Of a stretch of 37,478 nt of DNA, positions 30,626 to 37,478 are shown in pieces; the first letter of the stretch is position 1; every line of letters begins with the position of its first letter. Source of the stretch: Caldimicrobium sp. (GTDB lineage: Bacteria > Desulfobacterota > Thermodesulfobacteria > Thermodesulfobacteriales > Thermodesulfobacteriaceae). Below the pieces are notes generated by a model. It was given only the letters and a program-made list of their open reading frames with translations, did no database searches and was not told where the DNA came from. The position numbers and the translations under genes were made by a program. Location of the stretch: positions 1-37,478 of the forward strand of contig WYEG01000017.1 of the NCBI GenBank assembly GCA_009903935.1. The letters are read 5' to 3'.

Positions 30626-31174
30626 ATGGCAGAGTGGCAAATTGGGCAGTGTAAGGTTGAGGTCGTTAAGGGAGACATTACAGAAGAGGCCACAGAGGCC
30701 ATAGTGAACGCAGCAAACGAGAGGCTAATCCCTGGCGGTGGGGTTGACGGAGCTATCCACAGAAAGGGCGGTCCCGCCATATTAGAAAAACTTAGGGCAA
30801 AATACACTCACTGCCCAACTGGGCAAGCTGTGGTTACTCGAGGAGGAAACCTAAAAGCTAAGTATATAATCCATGCCGTCGGGCCAATTTACAAGGATGG
30901 GAAGTCCGGAGAGGCAGAGCTTTTGGCAAGCGCTTATCGTTCAGCCCTTGAAAAAGCCTTAGAGCTAAGCTTAAACTCTATTTCTTTTCCAGCTTTAAGC
31001 ACCGGTGCCTACGGATATCCTTTAGAAGAGGCATCAAGCATAGCTTTAAAAACTGTGATCGATTTTCTCAAAGAGAAGCAAGCTCCAAAGCTTGTAAGGT
31101 TCGTGCTCTTTACCGATGATGCGTATGAAATTTTTGTAAAGACGCTGGAAAAGTTTAAAACTGAACTATCTTAA
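30626..31174 (+). CDS. Macrodomain protein (ADP-ribose binding / deacylating, YmdB-like)
   Basis: The 182-residue protein is a stand-alone macrodomain. It shows GDITEEATEAIVNAANERL near residue 15, the glycine loop GGGVDGAIHRKGG near 38, and the phosphate loop SFPALSTGAYGYPLEEAS near 122. Proteins of this type bind ADP-ribose and often remove it, or acetyl groups, from it or from Asp/Glu side chains. The pattern (NAAN, GGGVDGAIH) fits the MacroD/YmdB class. The ATG at 30626 follows a strong ribosome binding site; upstream in-frame starts lie within the promoter. The 3' end overlaps the convergent birA by nine bases. Confidence 0.9.
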   Translation: MAEWQIGQCKVEVVKGDITEEATEAIVNAANERLIPGGGVDGAIHRKGGPAILEKLRAKYTHCPTGQAVVTRGGNLKAKYIIHAVGPIYKDGKSGEAELLASAYRSALEKALELSLNSISFPALSTGAYGYPLEEASSIALKTVIDFLKEKQAPKLVRFVLFTDDAYEIFVKTLEKFKTELS

Positions 31175-32107
31175 GTAGAAGCAATCTCCAGAATAAACTT
31201 TGCGTATTCCAGCCTCTGTCTGAACAAGCAAGGCTCCGTCATCATCAAGGTCAAGGGCAACCCCTTCAAAGGTTTCGTTTAAAGTTCTAACTCTAACAGG
31301 TCTTCCAAGGGTAGAGGAAAGAGACTTCCATTCCCTAAGAATTTCTTGCATAGAAGAGTTAAGATATATGGTTTCAAAATTTTGAAGTAAAGAGCTAAGA
31401 AAAGCAAATCTATCAACCTCTTTCTCCAGGTATTCTGAGACCGAGATTGCCTTTTGTTCAAAGGGCTCCTGTGATACTTTGTTGTTTAAGTTTACGCCAA
31501 TACCGATTAAGGCATACTCCATAAGGTCTGCCTCTCCCTTTACTTCAAGAAGGATGCCCGCAACTTTTTTCTCGGAAAGCAGCACATCGTTTGGCCATTT
31601 GAGAGTTGGAGAAAGGTCATAAGTTTCCTTTAAGGCATTTGCTACCGCTAATGCTGAAAGGAAGGGGAAAACAAATGCGGATTTAAGGGGACGCTTATCA
31701 AGTAGGATAAGGGTTATCCAGAGCCCGCCAAGGTCTGACTTCCAAGCCCTGCTAAGCCTTCCTCGCCCTGCCGTCTGTTTCTCCGCTATTACAATCGCCT
31801 TATCTCCCCTCTCCGCAAGCTCCTTTGCCACATCCATCGTGGAAGACACTTCAAACCTGTAAACGACCTTTTCCCAAAGGATTAGCTTTGAGACAAGCTC
31901 ATTTAGCCTTGAGGGAAGAAGGAGGTCTTTATACCTAAGAAAATAGCCTTTTTTGGTTGCTTGAATTTCAATACCTTCCTTCTTTAGCCCTTGAATAGCC
32001 TTCCAAACCGCTGTCCTCGAAACATGAAGCTCTTTTGCTAAAGCTTCACCAGAGACTTCAGAAGGAGCATTTACCAGAATCTCTAAAATTCTTTCTTTAA
32101 GGCTCAT
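31166..32107 (-). CDS. birA: Biotin protein ligase with N-terminal HTH (BirA)
   Basis: BirA attaches biotin to acceptor proteins such as acetyl-CoA carboxylase, and the two-domain type also represses biotin genes. Starting at MSLKERILEI the product has 313 residues: a winged helix (residues 1-65, GEALAKELHVSRTAVWKAIQ), the ligase domain with the biotin/ATP loop GRGRLSRAW near 113, LKWPNDVLLSEKKVAGILLE and ALIGIGVNLN, and a C-terminal SH3-like domain. A TTG at 32128 would add seven residues and overlap the fixC stop; ATG is preferred although neither start has a clear ribosome binding site. No biotin synthesis genes are nearby. Confidence 0.93.
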   Translation of the reverse strand: MSLKERILEILVNAPSEVSGEALAKELHVSRTAVWKAIQGLKKEGIEIQATKKGYFLRYKDLLLPSRLNELVSKLILWEKVVYRFEVSSTMDVAKELAERGDKAIVIAEKQTAGRGRLSRAWKSDLGGLWITLILLDKRPLKSAFVFPFLSALAVANALKETYDLSPTLKWPNDVLLSEKKVAGILLEVKGEADLMEYALIGIGVNLNNKVSQEPFEQKAISVSEYLEKEVDRFAFLSSLLQNFETIYLNSSMQEILREWKSLSSTLGRPVRVRTLNETFEGVALDLDDDGALLVQTEAGIRKVYSGDCFYLR

Positions 32108-32121
32108 TCTTGAGCTAAATT

Positions 32122-33453
32122 TTACCAAAAGAGCCTGGCAAAGGAAAGAAAATCCTTTAGGACCCCTAAGAAACCTCGCTTTTTCTTGATAAGCGTTATG
32201 ATTTCTTTTATGACCTCCCTTTTAAACTTCCCTTGAGCTGAAAAGAAAAGAGACATGGCTTCATAGAGAAGCTCAGGGTAGGTAGAGAAGATATGCTTGT
32301 TCCGTAGGAATAGGTCCTTCATGTTTTTTGCCAAGGCTAAGTCTTTATAAAAGTAGCTCTCTTTGAGCTTTTCTTCGTAGACCTTTAGTGTTTTTTCGGA
32401 AAAGTCACCCTTTTCTAAGGCTAAAAAGGCTGTTTCTCCTGCCAAAAGACCGGAGTAGATGGCAAGGTTTGTTCCCTCTTTAAACAAGGGATTGACGAAA
32501 CCTCCTGCATCCCCGCAAACTAAGACCCCATTTCCGTAAAACTTAGGGAACCCTTTATAACCCCACTCGGGTATAAGATGAGCTCCATACTCTAAAACTT
32601 CCGCCCCCTCAAAGAGCCTTTGGAAAAAAGGATGGGTCTTTGCTCTTTCTAAAAGCTCGTAAGGTCTAACTCTATTTTTGGCAAGCTCAGAAAGAAAAAC
32701 TCCGATACCAAAGGAGATACTGTTTTTGTTCGTGTAGAGAAAGCCTAAGCCAGGATAGCCCTGGGTGATAAACCCAAGGATCTCAAGGGCTAAGCCCTCA
32801 TCCTCCTTTAGACCAAGTCTTTTTTCAAGCTCGCCCTTTGGTAGTTGCAAAACCTCTTTTACAGAGAGGACAACCTCTTCAGGCTGAAAATCTCTGGAGT
32901 ATAGACCTGCCTTTTGGGATAGGACCCTGTTTACCCCTTCGGCAAGGATGACCACCTTGGCTGAAATGGATGCTGGACTGCTATCAAAAAAAGACTTTGG
33001 ACGGTCAACGATAACGCCAGAGATGTTCCCATCATCATCCTTTAAAAAATCTACTACCTTTGTCTTTGGGGCAAGGTCAACTCCAGCCCTTTGAGCAACA
33101 TCAGCTAAGAAAGGGTCAAACTTTGCTCTAAAGGCTGTAAAAGAATGAGTTCTATCTTCTTTTGAATGGGTGAGCTTCACATAGCCCCTTTCTGTTAAGA
33201 TGAGATACCCCTCTTCAGTGACCTGCCTTTCACAGGGGAAGGGCTCAACATTTGGAAACTCTGGGGCTAGCGTCTTAATAGATTCGGTGTATACAACCCC
33301 TCCGAAGAGGTTCTTTGCCCCGCAGAATCTCCCACGTTCAATGAGAAGGGTTTTTACACCCTTTCTCCCAAGGTAGATCCCTGCAGAAAGCCCGGCCGGA
33401 CCACCGCCAACAATGACTACATCGTATTCGAAATCAGCCTTCACTTTACCCAA
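32122..33453 (-). CDS. fixC: FixC / ETF-quinone oxidoreductase family flavoprotein
   Basis: The 443-residue protein begins with an FAD-binding Rossmann motif (VVIVGGGPAGLSAGIYLGRKG), has VVILAEGVNRVL near 165 and the second FAD segment GVLVCGDAGGFVNPLFKEGTNLA near 310. This is the FixC / geranylgeranyl reductase-like / ETF-QO family, which passes electrons from EtfAB to quinone. The C-terminal 4Fe-4S ferredoxin domain of full ETF-QO is absent, as in FixC, and no fixX follows. The start is TTG 33453, chosen because AAGGAG lies 7 bp upstream; GTG 33444 is an alternative. It overlaps etfA by eight bases. Confidence 0.88.
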   Translation of the reverse strand: MGKVKADFEYDVVIVGGGPAGLSAGIYLGRKGVKTLLIERGRFCGAKNLFGGVVYTESIKTLAPEFPNVEPFPCERQVTEEGYLILTERGYVKLTHSKEDRTHSFTAFRAKFDPFLADVAQRAGVDLAPKTKVVDFLKDDDGNISGVIVDRPKSFFDSSPASISAKVVILAEGVNRVLSQKAGLYSRDFQPEEVVLSVKEVLQLPKGELEKRLGLKEDEGLALEILGFITQGYPGLGFLYTNKNSISFGIGVFLSELAKNRVRPYELLERAKTHPFFQRLFEGAEVLEYGAHLIPEWGYKGFPKFYGNGVLVCGDAGGFVNPLFKEGTNLAIYSGLLAGETAFLALEKGDFSEKTLKVYEEKLKESYFYKDLALAKNMKDLFLRNKHIFSTYPELLYEAMSLFFSAQGKFKREVIKEIITLIKKKRGFLGVLKDFLSFARLFW

Positions 33454-34453
33454 GCCCCTTCTCCTTTTTAATCCTCTCGATCAAGGCTGGGATAATCTTT
33501 TTCCAATCGCCAACAATCCCAAGGTCGGAGATTTTAAAGATGTCAGCTTTTGGGTCGATGTTTATGCTTATAATGCAGTCTGAGTTTTGCATGCCTGCCC
33601 GGTGTTGAATGGCTCCAGAGATTCCTACCGCAAGGTAGACCTTTGGTCTTACCGTTTTTCCCGTTTGTCCAACCTGATGCTCATAGGAAATCCACCCAGC
33701 TTCAACGGCAAGCCTTGAAGCACCTACCTCACCATTAAGTAGCTTTGAAAGCTCAAAAAGCTTAGCAAAACCCTCCTTACCCCCAATTCCCTTTCCACCA
33801 GCAACTATCACCTCGGCAAGCTCAATCTTTACCGTTTTTTCCTTAGGAATAAAACCTATCCTCTCGACTCCGACCTCTTCTTCAGAAAGTTCAACCTCAA
33901 CAGTTATTATTTCTCCGGTTCTCCCTTCCTTTCTTTCTGGCATAGGAAAGATTCTTGGGCGCACGCTTGCCATCTGGGGGCGATGGTCTGGACAGATGAT
34001 GGTTGCCATGATGTTTCCACCATAGGCAGGACGAGTCATGAGAAGGTTCTTCGTAGCCTTATCTATAGAAAGCTCGGTGACATCTGCGGTAAGACCCGTC
34101 TCAAGAAGGGTTGCTACACCACCTGCAAGGTCTCTTCCAAGAGGAGTGGCAGGAAGAAGAAGGATCTCGGGCTTGTATCTTTTGGCAACCTCGTATAAAG
34201 CCTTAGCATAGGCTCTATGTCTATAGTAGGCTAAAGCAGGATGGGAAACAATATACACTTTGTCTGCACCATAAGCAAAAATTTCCGAAGTTAGGTCTGA
34301 AACTTCATGACCAAGTAGGACTCCTGCTGTAATACCCTCTAAGTCTTGAGCAAGCCTTTTTGCTACACCAAGAAGCTCAAAGGACACAGGATGGATGGCT
34401 TTTTCTTCCTGCTCGATGTAAACCCAGACCTCCTTTGAGGTTTCAGCCGTCAC
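33446..34453 (-). CDS. etfA: Electron transfer flavoprotein alpha subunit (FixB-like)
   Basis: EtfA/FixB holds the FAD that exchanges electrons with partner enzymes. The 335 residues include the N-terminal domain (VWVYIEQEEKAIHPVSFELL), the linker region, and the C-terminal FAD-binding segment VGQTGKTVRPKVYLAVGISG followed by AIQHRAGMQNSDCIISIN, which is diagnostic. Its ATG overlaps the etfB stop by four bases. With etfB and fixC downstream in the same transcript it should feed a quinone pool. Whether this ETF bifurcates electrons is not shown by the visible motifs alone. Confidence 0.95.
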   Translation of the reverse strand: MTAETSKEVWVYIEQEEKAIHPVSFELLGVAKRLAQDLEGITAGVLLGHEVSDLTSEIFAYGADKVYIVSHPALAYYRHRAYAKALYEVAKRYKPEILLLPATPLGRDLAGGVATLLETGLTADVTELSIDKATKNLLMTRPAYGGNIMATIICPDHRPQMASVRPRIFPMPERKEGRTGEIITVEVELSEEEVGVERIGFIPKEKTVKIELAEVIVAGGKGIGGKEGFAKLFELSKLLNGEVGASRLAVEAGWISYEHQVGQTGKTVRPKVYLAVGISGAIQHRAGMQNSDCIISINIDPKADIFKISDLGIVGDWKKIIPALIERIKKEKGLG

Positions 34454-35268
34454 AATACCCCCTTAGCCTTAAAAAGCTTAATAATTTCTTCTACCGCAGC
34501 CTCAACTCCAACCTCATCAAGGTTTATCATCTTTCCCTGTTTTTTTATCTCAGGGGTGTAGACCCTATGCACGCGGGTAGGGGACCCTTTAAGTCCTAAT
34601 CGGTTTAGGTCATAGGGTATTCTCCCGTCTGCCCCAAAGACCTCAGGCTCAGCCTTTTGGGCTTGAAGGATGGCAGAAAGGGGTGAAAATACCGGATGTC
34701 CAGCCTCTTTTTCACAGGTTAAAAGCACAGGAAGCCTTGCCGAAAGGATTTCTATTCCTCTTTCCGTCTTCCTTTGAACGACTATTTTTCTCTTCTCAAG
34801 GTCAAGCTCTTCTATTTTGATAGTATAAGTGATAACCGGAACATTTAGCCTTGCCGCAACACCTGGTCCAACCTGAGCTGTGTCTCCATCTATGGCTTGC
34901 TTCCCAAAAAGATATAGGTCAAAAGGACGGTCTGTTTTTTCTAAAAATTTTATCGCTTCGGCTAAGGTGTAGCTTGTGGCTAAGGTATCTGCGCCGGCAA
35001 ACCTTCTATCAGTAAGTAGAATAATTCGGTCAGCAAAATACTCGATAGCCTCCTTTAAGGCAAGCCTTGCTTGCGGGGGTCCCATGGTAATAACAGTGAT
35101 CTTACCCCCATAAGTCTTCTTTAAGTTGCAAGCAAGGGCTAAAGCAGAAATATCATAGGGATTGATGACCGCCGGAACCCCCTCCCTGATTAGGGTCCCG
35201 GTCTCGGGGTTTATCCTTATGTTTGTGGTGTCCGGAACTTGTTTTATTGAGACTAAAAGGTTTAGCAT
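34450..35268 (-). CDS. etfB: Electron transfer flavoprotein beta subunit (FixA-like)
   Basis: The 272-residue protein has the EtfB signature: NLLVSIKQVPDTTNIRINPE at the N-terminus, VINPYDISALALA near 34, and LFGKQAIDGDTAQVGPGVAA near 124, which binds the second nucleotide (AMP, or FAD in bifurcating types). The VINPYD segment and the C-terminal extension after KEAGHPVFSPL resemble FixA-type members. It is the first of three consecutive electron-transfer genes, 19 bp after a small Cys-rich protein gene. No terminator separates them. Confidence 0.95.
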   Translation of the reverse strand: MLNLLVSIKQVPDTTNIRINPETGTLIREGVPAVINPYDISALALACNLKKTYGGKITVITMGPPQARLALKEAIEYFADRIILLTDRRFAGADTLATSYTLAEAIKFLEKTDRPFDLYLFGKQAIDGDTAQVGPGVAARLNVPVITYTIKIEELDLEKRKIVVQRKTERGIEILSARLPVLLTCEKEAGHPVFSPLSAILQAQKAEPEVFGADGRIPYDLNRLGLKGSPTRVHRVYTPEIKKQGKMINLDEVGVEAAVEEIIKLFKAKGVL

Positions 35269-35286
35269 TAAAAGGCATTATAACAT

Positions 35287-35631
35287 CTAATCCTTTCCCA
35301 GTAAATCTTCATAAACATCAAAGCATTCTTTTATGAGACATTCCTGGTCGGCAAAAAAGCATCTTCCTTCTTTTCTTTGAGGTATGGGATTTTCTGGCAC
35401 TTTTATCTCCGAAAAGAGCTCCTTTGTTCTTTTGTAAACCCTTTCAAAAGGCTCAGGTATAGCGGTATTAGCAAGATTACTTTCAAGCTTTTCTAACTCT
35501 TCTTTGGCATCCTCAACCACTTTAGCCCTTGATTTGCAGACGGAACACCTCGGGTCGTTTTGCTGATTAACAAGGACTCCGGCGATAAAATGCAAAGCCC
35601 TTAGGCGATTAATAAGCTCCTTTTCCTCCAT
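35287..35631 (-). CDS. Small five-cysteine protein at the head of the etf-fixC genes
   Basis: I do not recognise this 114-residue protein. It has five Cys: C29-x2-C32 (PRCSVCKSRAK) and C91-x6-C98-x4-C103 (GRCFFADQECLIKECFD), joined by a charged helical middle part. It has no signal peptide or membrane span. The start at 35631 is set by the strong ribosome binding site AAGGAGGGGGA; an upstream in-frame ATG at 35673 would add an unlikely N-terminus. Directly upstream of etfB, it might be a metal-binding or Fe/S partner of the flavoproteins, but it does not match a ferredoxin motif. Confidence 0.7.
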   Translation of the reverse strand: MEEKELINRLRALHFIAGVLVNQQNDPRCSVCKSRAKVVEDAKEELEKLESNLANTAIPEPFERVYKRTKELFSEIKVPENPIPQRKEGRCFFADQECLIKECFDVYEDLLGKD

Positions 35632-35706
35632 AATCCCCCTCCTTAAAAAGGTATTTTGTTTAATAATAATCATAAATAATCAACTATTAGTTATTAATGA
35701 AAAATT

Positions 35707-37478
35707 TCACATTGCTTCCCATTTAAGACCAATGCCTATGGTTTGAGGCTGAGCCAAAACTCCTTTTTTCTGGAGGGGGTAGTATATTTCATAGTATTTT
35801 TCGTCAAGTAAATTTTCTCCCCAGAGGCGAATAGATAGACCCTTAAACCTTTTTTCAAGCTCAAATCCTAAAAGATAAACTTCATGCTGGTGGTATCTTT
35901 TTTGCGGGTTTAAGTGAAGTTTAAGAGATACCTCTAAAGGAAGATTTTTCAAAAGAGCAAACTGCAAATTATGCCTAAGATAGTTTCCATGATACCGGGA
36001 AAGACTGATCTTTTCGCCAAAAAGGTTAACATAGGTATAGCTTAATATGAAGCGACCAAAAGTAGAATTGTAAACAAGGTTTATCGTCCCTCCAAAGGCA
36101 GAAACATCTAAGTTTTCAGCAAAGGTTTGAGAAGAATTGGAAACCCAATCGATGAGATCTTGTCCTCTTCTAAGGAAAAGGGTAAAGGAGAATAAACCCT
36201 TTGGCATCGAATAATCAAAACCTCCTTCAAGGTTTAGAGCCTTCTCTGGGGAAAGCTCAGGATTACCTTTTATCCTCATCGAGTTGTATCTTAGCTCTGT
36301 TGCTGAGGGAAGGCGGTAGGATAGGTTTGCTTGAGCTCGGAGTTTAAGGTCCTTTTTTGGTAGATGGCTAAGACCAAAGCCAAGAGAAAGGAAGTCCTTT
36401 TCCTCTGCGTAGACATCATACCTTACCCTTAGGTCTATGTAGGTTCTATCAAAAAGCTCAAAGTTTATCCCAGAATAAAGACCTATGGCTCTTCTTAAAA
36501 ACCTTCCAAGCCTCGTTGAATCTAAGGTTTCATAGCTTCCTTCAAGACCAAAGGTGTAGATGCTTTTTCCTTCTTCTAAAGTAAATGGAAGGTTCACCCT
36601 TAAGAGCGTTGAAGTATGTTTGTTCTGATAGAAGTTCGGATTGTTCCTGTTAAGGAGATAGTGGTCGTGGTTTACTCTGGCAATGATTCCCGGGTCAAAA
36701 AGAAAGCTTCCTATGCTAAAAAGCTTTTTGGCAAGAAAGAGCTGAGTCCTTGTCTCTTCCCATTCACCATCAACCCTTGGTGTATAGAAGTTTCTTGCTC
36801 CGAAATCCTTTTCAACAAACCCGTAGAAGAGGAGCTTCCTTTCATCCTTAGTGTAAAGGTTTAGCGTTCGGATATCAAAATCTCTGTTCCAGATGAAGCC
36901 GTTTGATTTTTTCTGTTGAAGGCTAAGGGAAAAGGGAAGAGAGGACAGGGGATAAGAAAGCTGGAGAGTGTGATCTTTGTAGTCGTAAGAGCCAAGGTTT
37001 GCTGAGGCTAAAGCTTGAGGTTTTTTGGGTTTTTCTAAAACATAGTTTAGGGCTCCGCCAAAGCCAGAAGGTCCATAAGTTGGACTTGCCCCTCCTGTCA
37101 AAACCTCAATAGAGCTTAAATTTTGGCTAAGGAGGGGGAGGTTCATTAGATGATGCCCTGTTTGCAAGTCTGAGACCCTAAGACCCTCTATGAGGAGAAG
37201 ATTTTGCTCAAAGTTTGTCCCACGAATGGATAAATCTTCCTGAACTCCAAATCCCCCTCTTTCCCTAATATCAACCGCAGAATGTAAGGACCCTCCTTTT
37301 TCAAGGAAAGTCTTAGGTATGATGCTTACCTCTTGAGCAGTCCTTTCAAAAGGAAAGGGAAGACTTTGTCCTACGATTTGGACCTTCTCAAGAAGCACCA
37401 CTTCTTCCGCAAAGGAAAGTGAAGGAAGGAAAAGCAGGCTCCCCAAAATAAGCCTCTTGAATGGTTTTTTAGGTTTCA
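35707..37478 (-). CDS. TonB-dependent outer-membrane receptor (start one base outside the window)
   Basis: The protein is a TonB-gated outer-membrane transporter of about 590 residues. On the minus strand the frame begins with bases TG at 37478-37477 followed by AAA CCT AAA, so the start codon is almost certainly an ATG whose A is at position 37479, outside the window. This gives a signal peptide starting KPKKPFKRLILG and ending LPSLSFA before EEVVLL. The plug domain is clear (EKVQIVGQS TonB-box-like segment, SIRGTNFEQNLLLIEGLRV, IEVLTGGASPTYGPSGFGGALNYV), then the barrel. The last residues GIGLKWEAM lack the usual terminal Phe. The ligand is not evident. It lies 75 bp upstream of the five-Cys gene in the same direction. 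Confidence 0.9.
   Translation of the reverse strand, partial: KPKKPFKRLILGSLLFLPSLSFAEEVVLLEKVQIVGQSLPFPFERTAQEVSIIPKTFLEKGGSLHSAVDIRERGGFGVQEDLSIRGTNFEQNLLLIEGLRVSDLQTGHHLMNLPLLSQNLSSIEVLTGGASPTYGPSGFGGALNYVLEKPKKPQALASANLGSYDYKDHTLQLSYPLSSLPFSLSLQQKKSNGFIWNRDFDIRTLNLYTKDERKLLFYGFVEKDFGARNFYTPRVDGEWEETRTQLFLAKKLFSIGSFLFDPGIIARVNHDHYLLNRNNPNFYQNKHTSTLLRVNLPFTLEEGKSIYTFGLEGSYETLDSTRLGRFLRRAIGLYSGINFELFDRTYIDLRVRYDVYAEEKDFLSLGFGLSHLPKKDLKLRAQANLSYRLPSATELRYNSMRIKGNPELSPEKALNLEGGFDYSMPKGLFSFTLFLRRGQDLIDWVSNSSQTFAENLDVSAFGGTINLVYNSTFGRFILSYTYVNLFGEKISLSRYHGNYLRHNLQFALLKNLPLEVSLKLHLNPQKRYHQHEVYLLGFELEKRFKGLSIRLWGENLLDEKYYEIYYPLQKKGVLAQPQTIGIGLKWEAM

Noticed and set aside
31100-32121. A fixX ferredoxin gene after fixC
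   Set aside because: The next gene is birA; no Cys-rich ferredoxin frame was found in the region in either direction.

Overview
The window is a gene-dense stretch of a bacterial chromosome, moderately AT-rich, with Lys/Glu-rich thermophile-like proteins. The combination of a diderm envelope (OprO/P-type porin, TonB-dependent receptor), NikR, a monohaem cytochrome, an RCKP-type rubredoxin-like protein, an EtfAB-FixC module and a PerR-type Fur protein suggests an anaerobic thermophile of the Thermodesulfobacteriota or a nearby lineage. That assignment is inference; no rRNA is present. I saw no tRNA, CRISPR array, prophage or transposase gene.

Layout. (1) 1-1466: 3' end of pyrG and an overlapping PHP-domain phosphoesterase. 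(2) 1452-6064: an accessory-looking region in which short hairpin-rich repeat arrays alternate with single genes (two tail-anchored coiled-coil proteins, a porin, nikR). (3) 6109-12711, minus strand: dnaN-gyrB-hpt-small membrane protein-cytochrome c-rnr. (4) 13076-15367: perR/fur with its own terminator, then kup. (5) 15547-29106, plus strand: fourteen tightly packed or overlapping genes, speD-speB-HD nucleotidase-Fe/S protein-radical SAM protein-PPP phosphatase-hypothetical-xerD-cca-rpsA-sppA-(HU/IHF fused to Ppx/GppA)-guaB-gspF. (6) 29161-30372, minus strand: RCKP protein and a TtcA-family enzyme with a repeat element inserted between them. (7) 30626-31174: a macrodomain protein, convergent with (8) 31166-37478, minus strand: TonB receptor-Cys protein-etfB-etfA-fixC-birA.

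The most distinctive signal is a dispersed repeat family found in at least five places, with remnants elsewhere. Two copies (5114-5316 and 29402-29600) look like complete mobile units of about 200 bp: they have inverted ends of the type GGCTGTTCAAAAAA, and one is flanked by a perfect 12-bp direct repeat. Inside are hairpins of alternating strand polarity that keep a tandem GA/GA mismatch and, in most cases, a GNNA tetraloop while the paired bases change. Most arrays lie directly upstream of TTGACA-type promoters. Three of these promoters (both coiled-coil genes and nikR) place the -10 box so close to the ATG that the mRNAs should be leaderless.

Other points: an HU/IHF domain is fused in frame to a complete Ppx/GppA phosphatase at the position where ihfB normally follows rpsA/sppA; a fixABC-like set lacks fixX but has a five-cysteine small protein at its head; and two small genes, a 46-aa membrane protein and a 54-aa rubredoxin-like protein, are easily missed.
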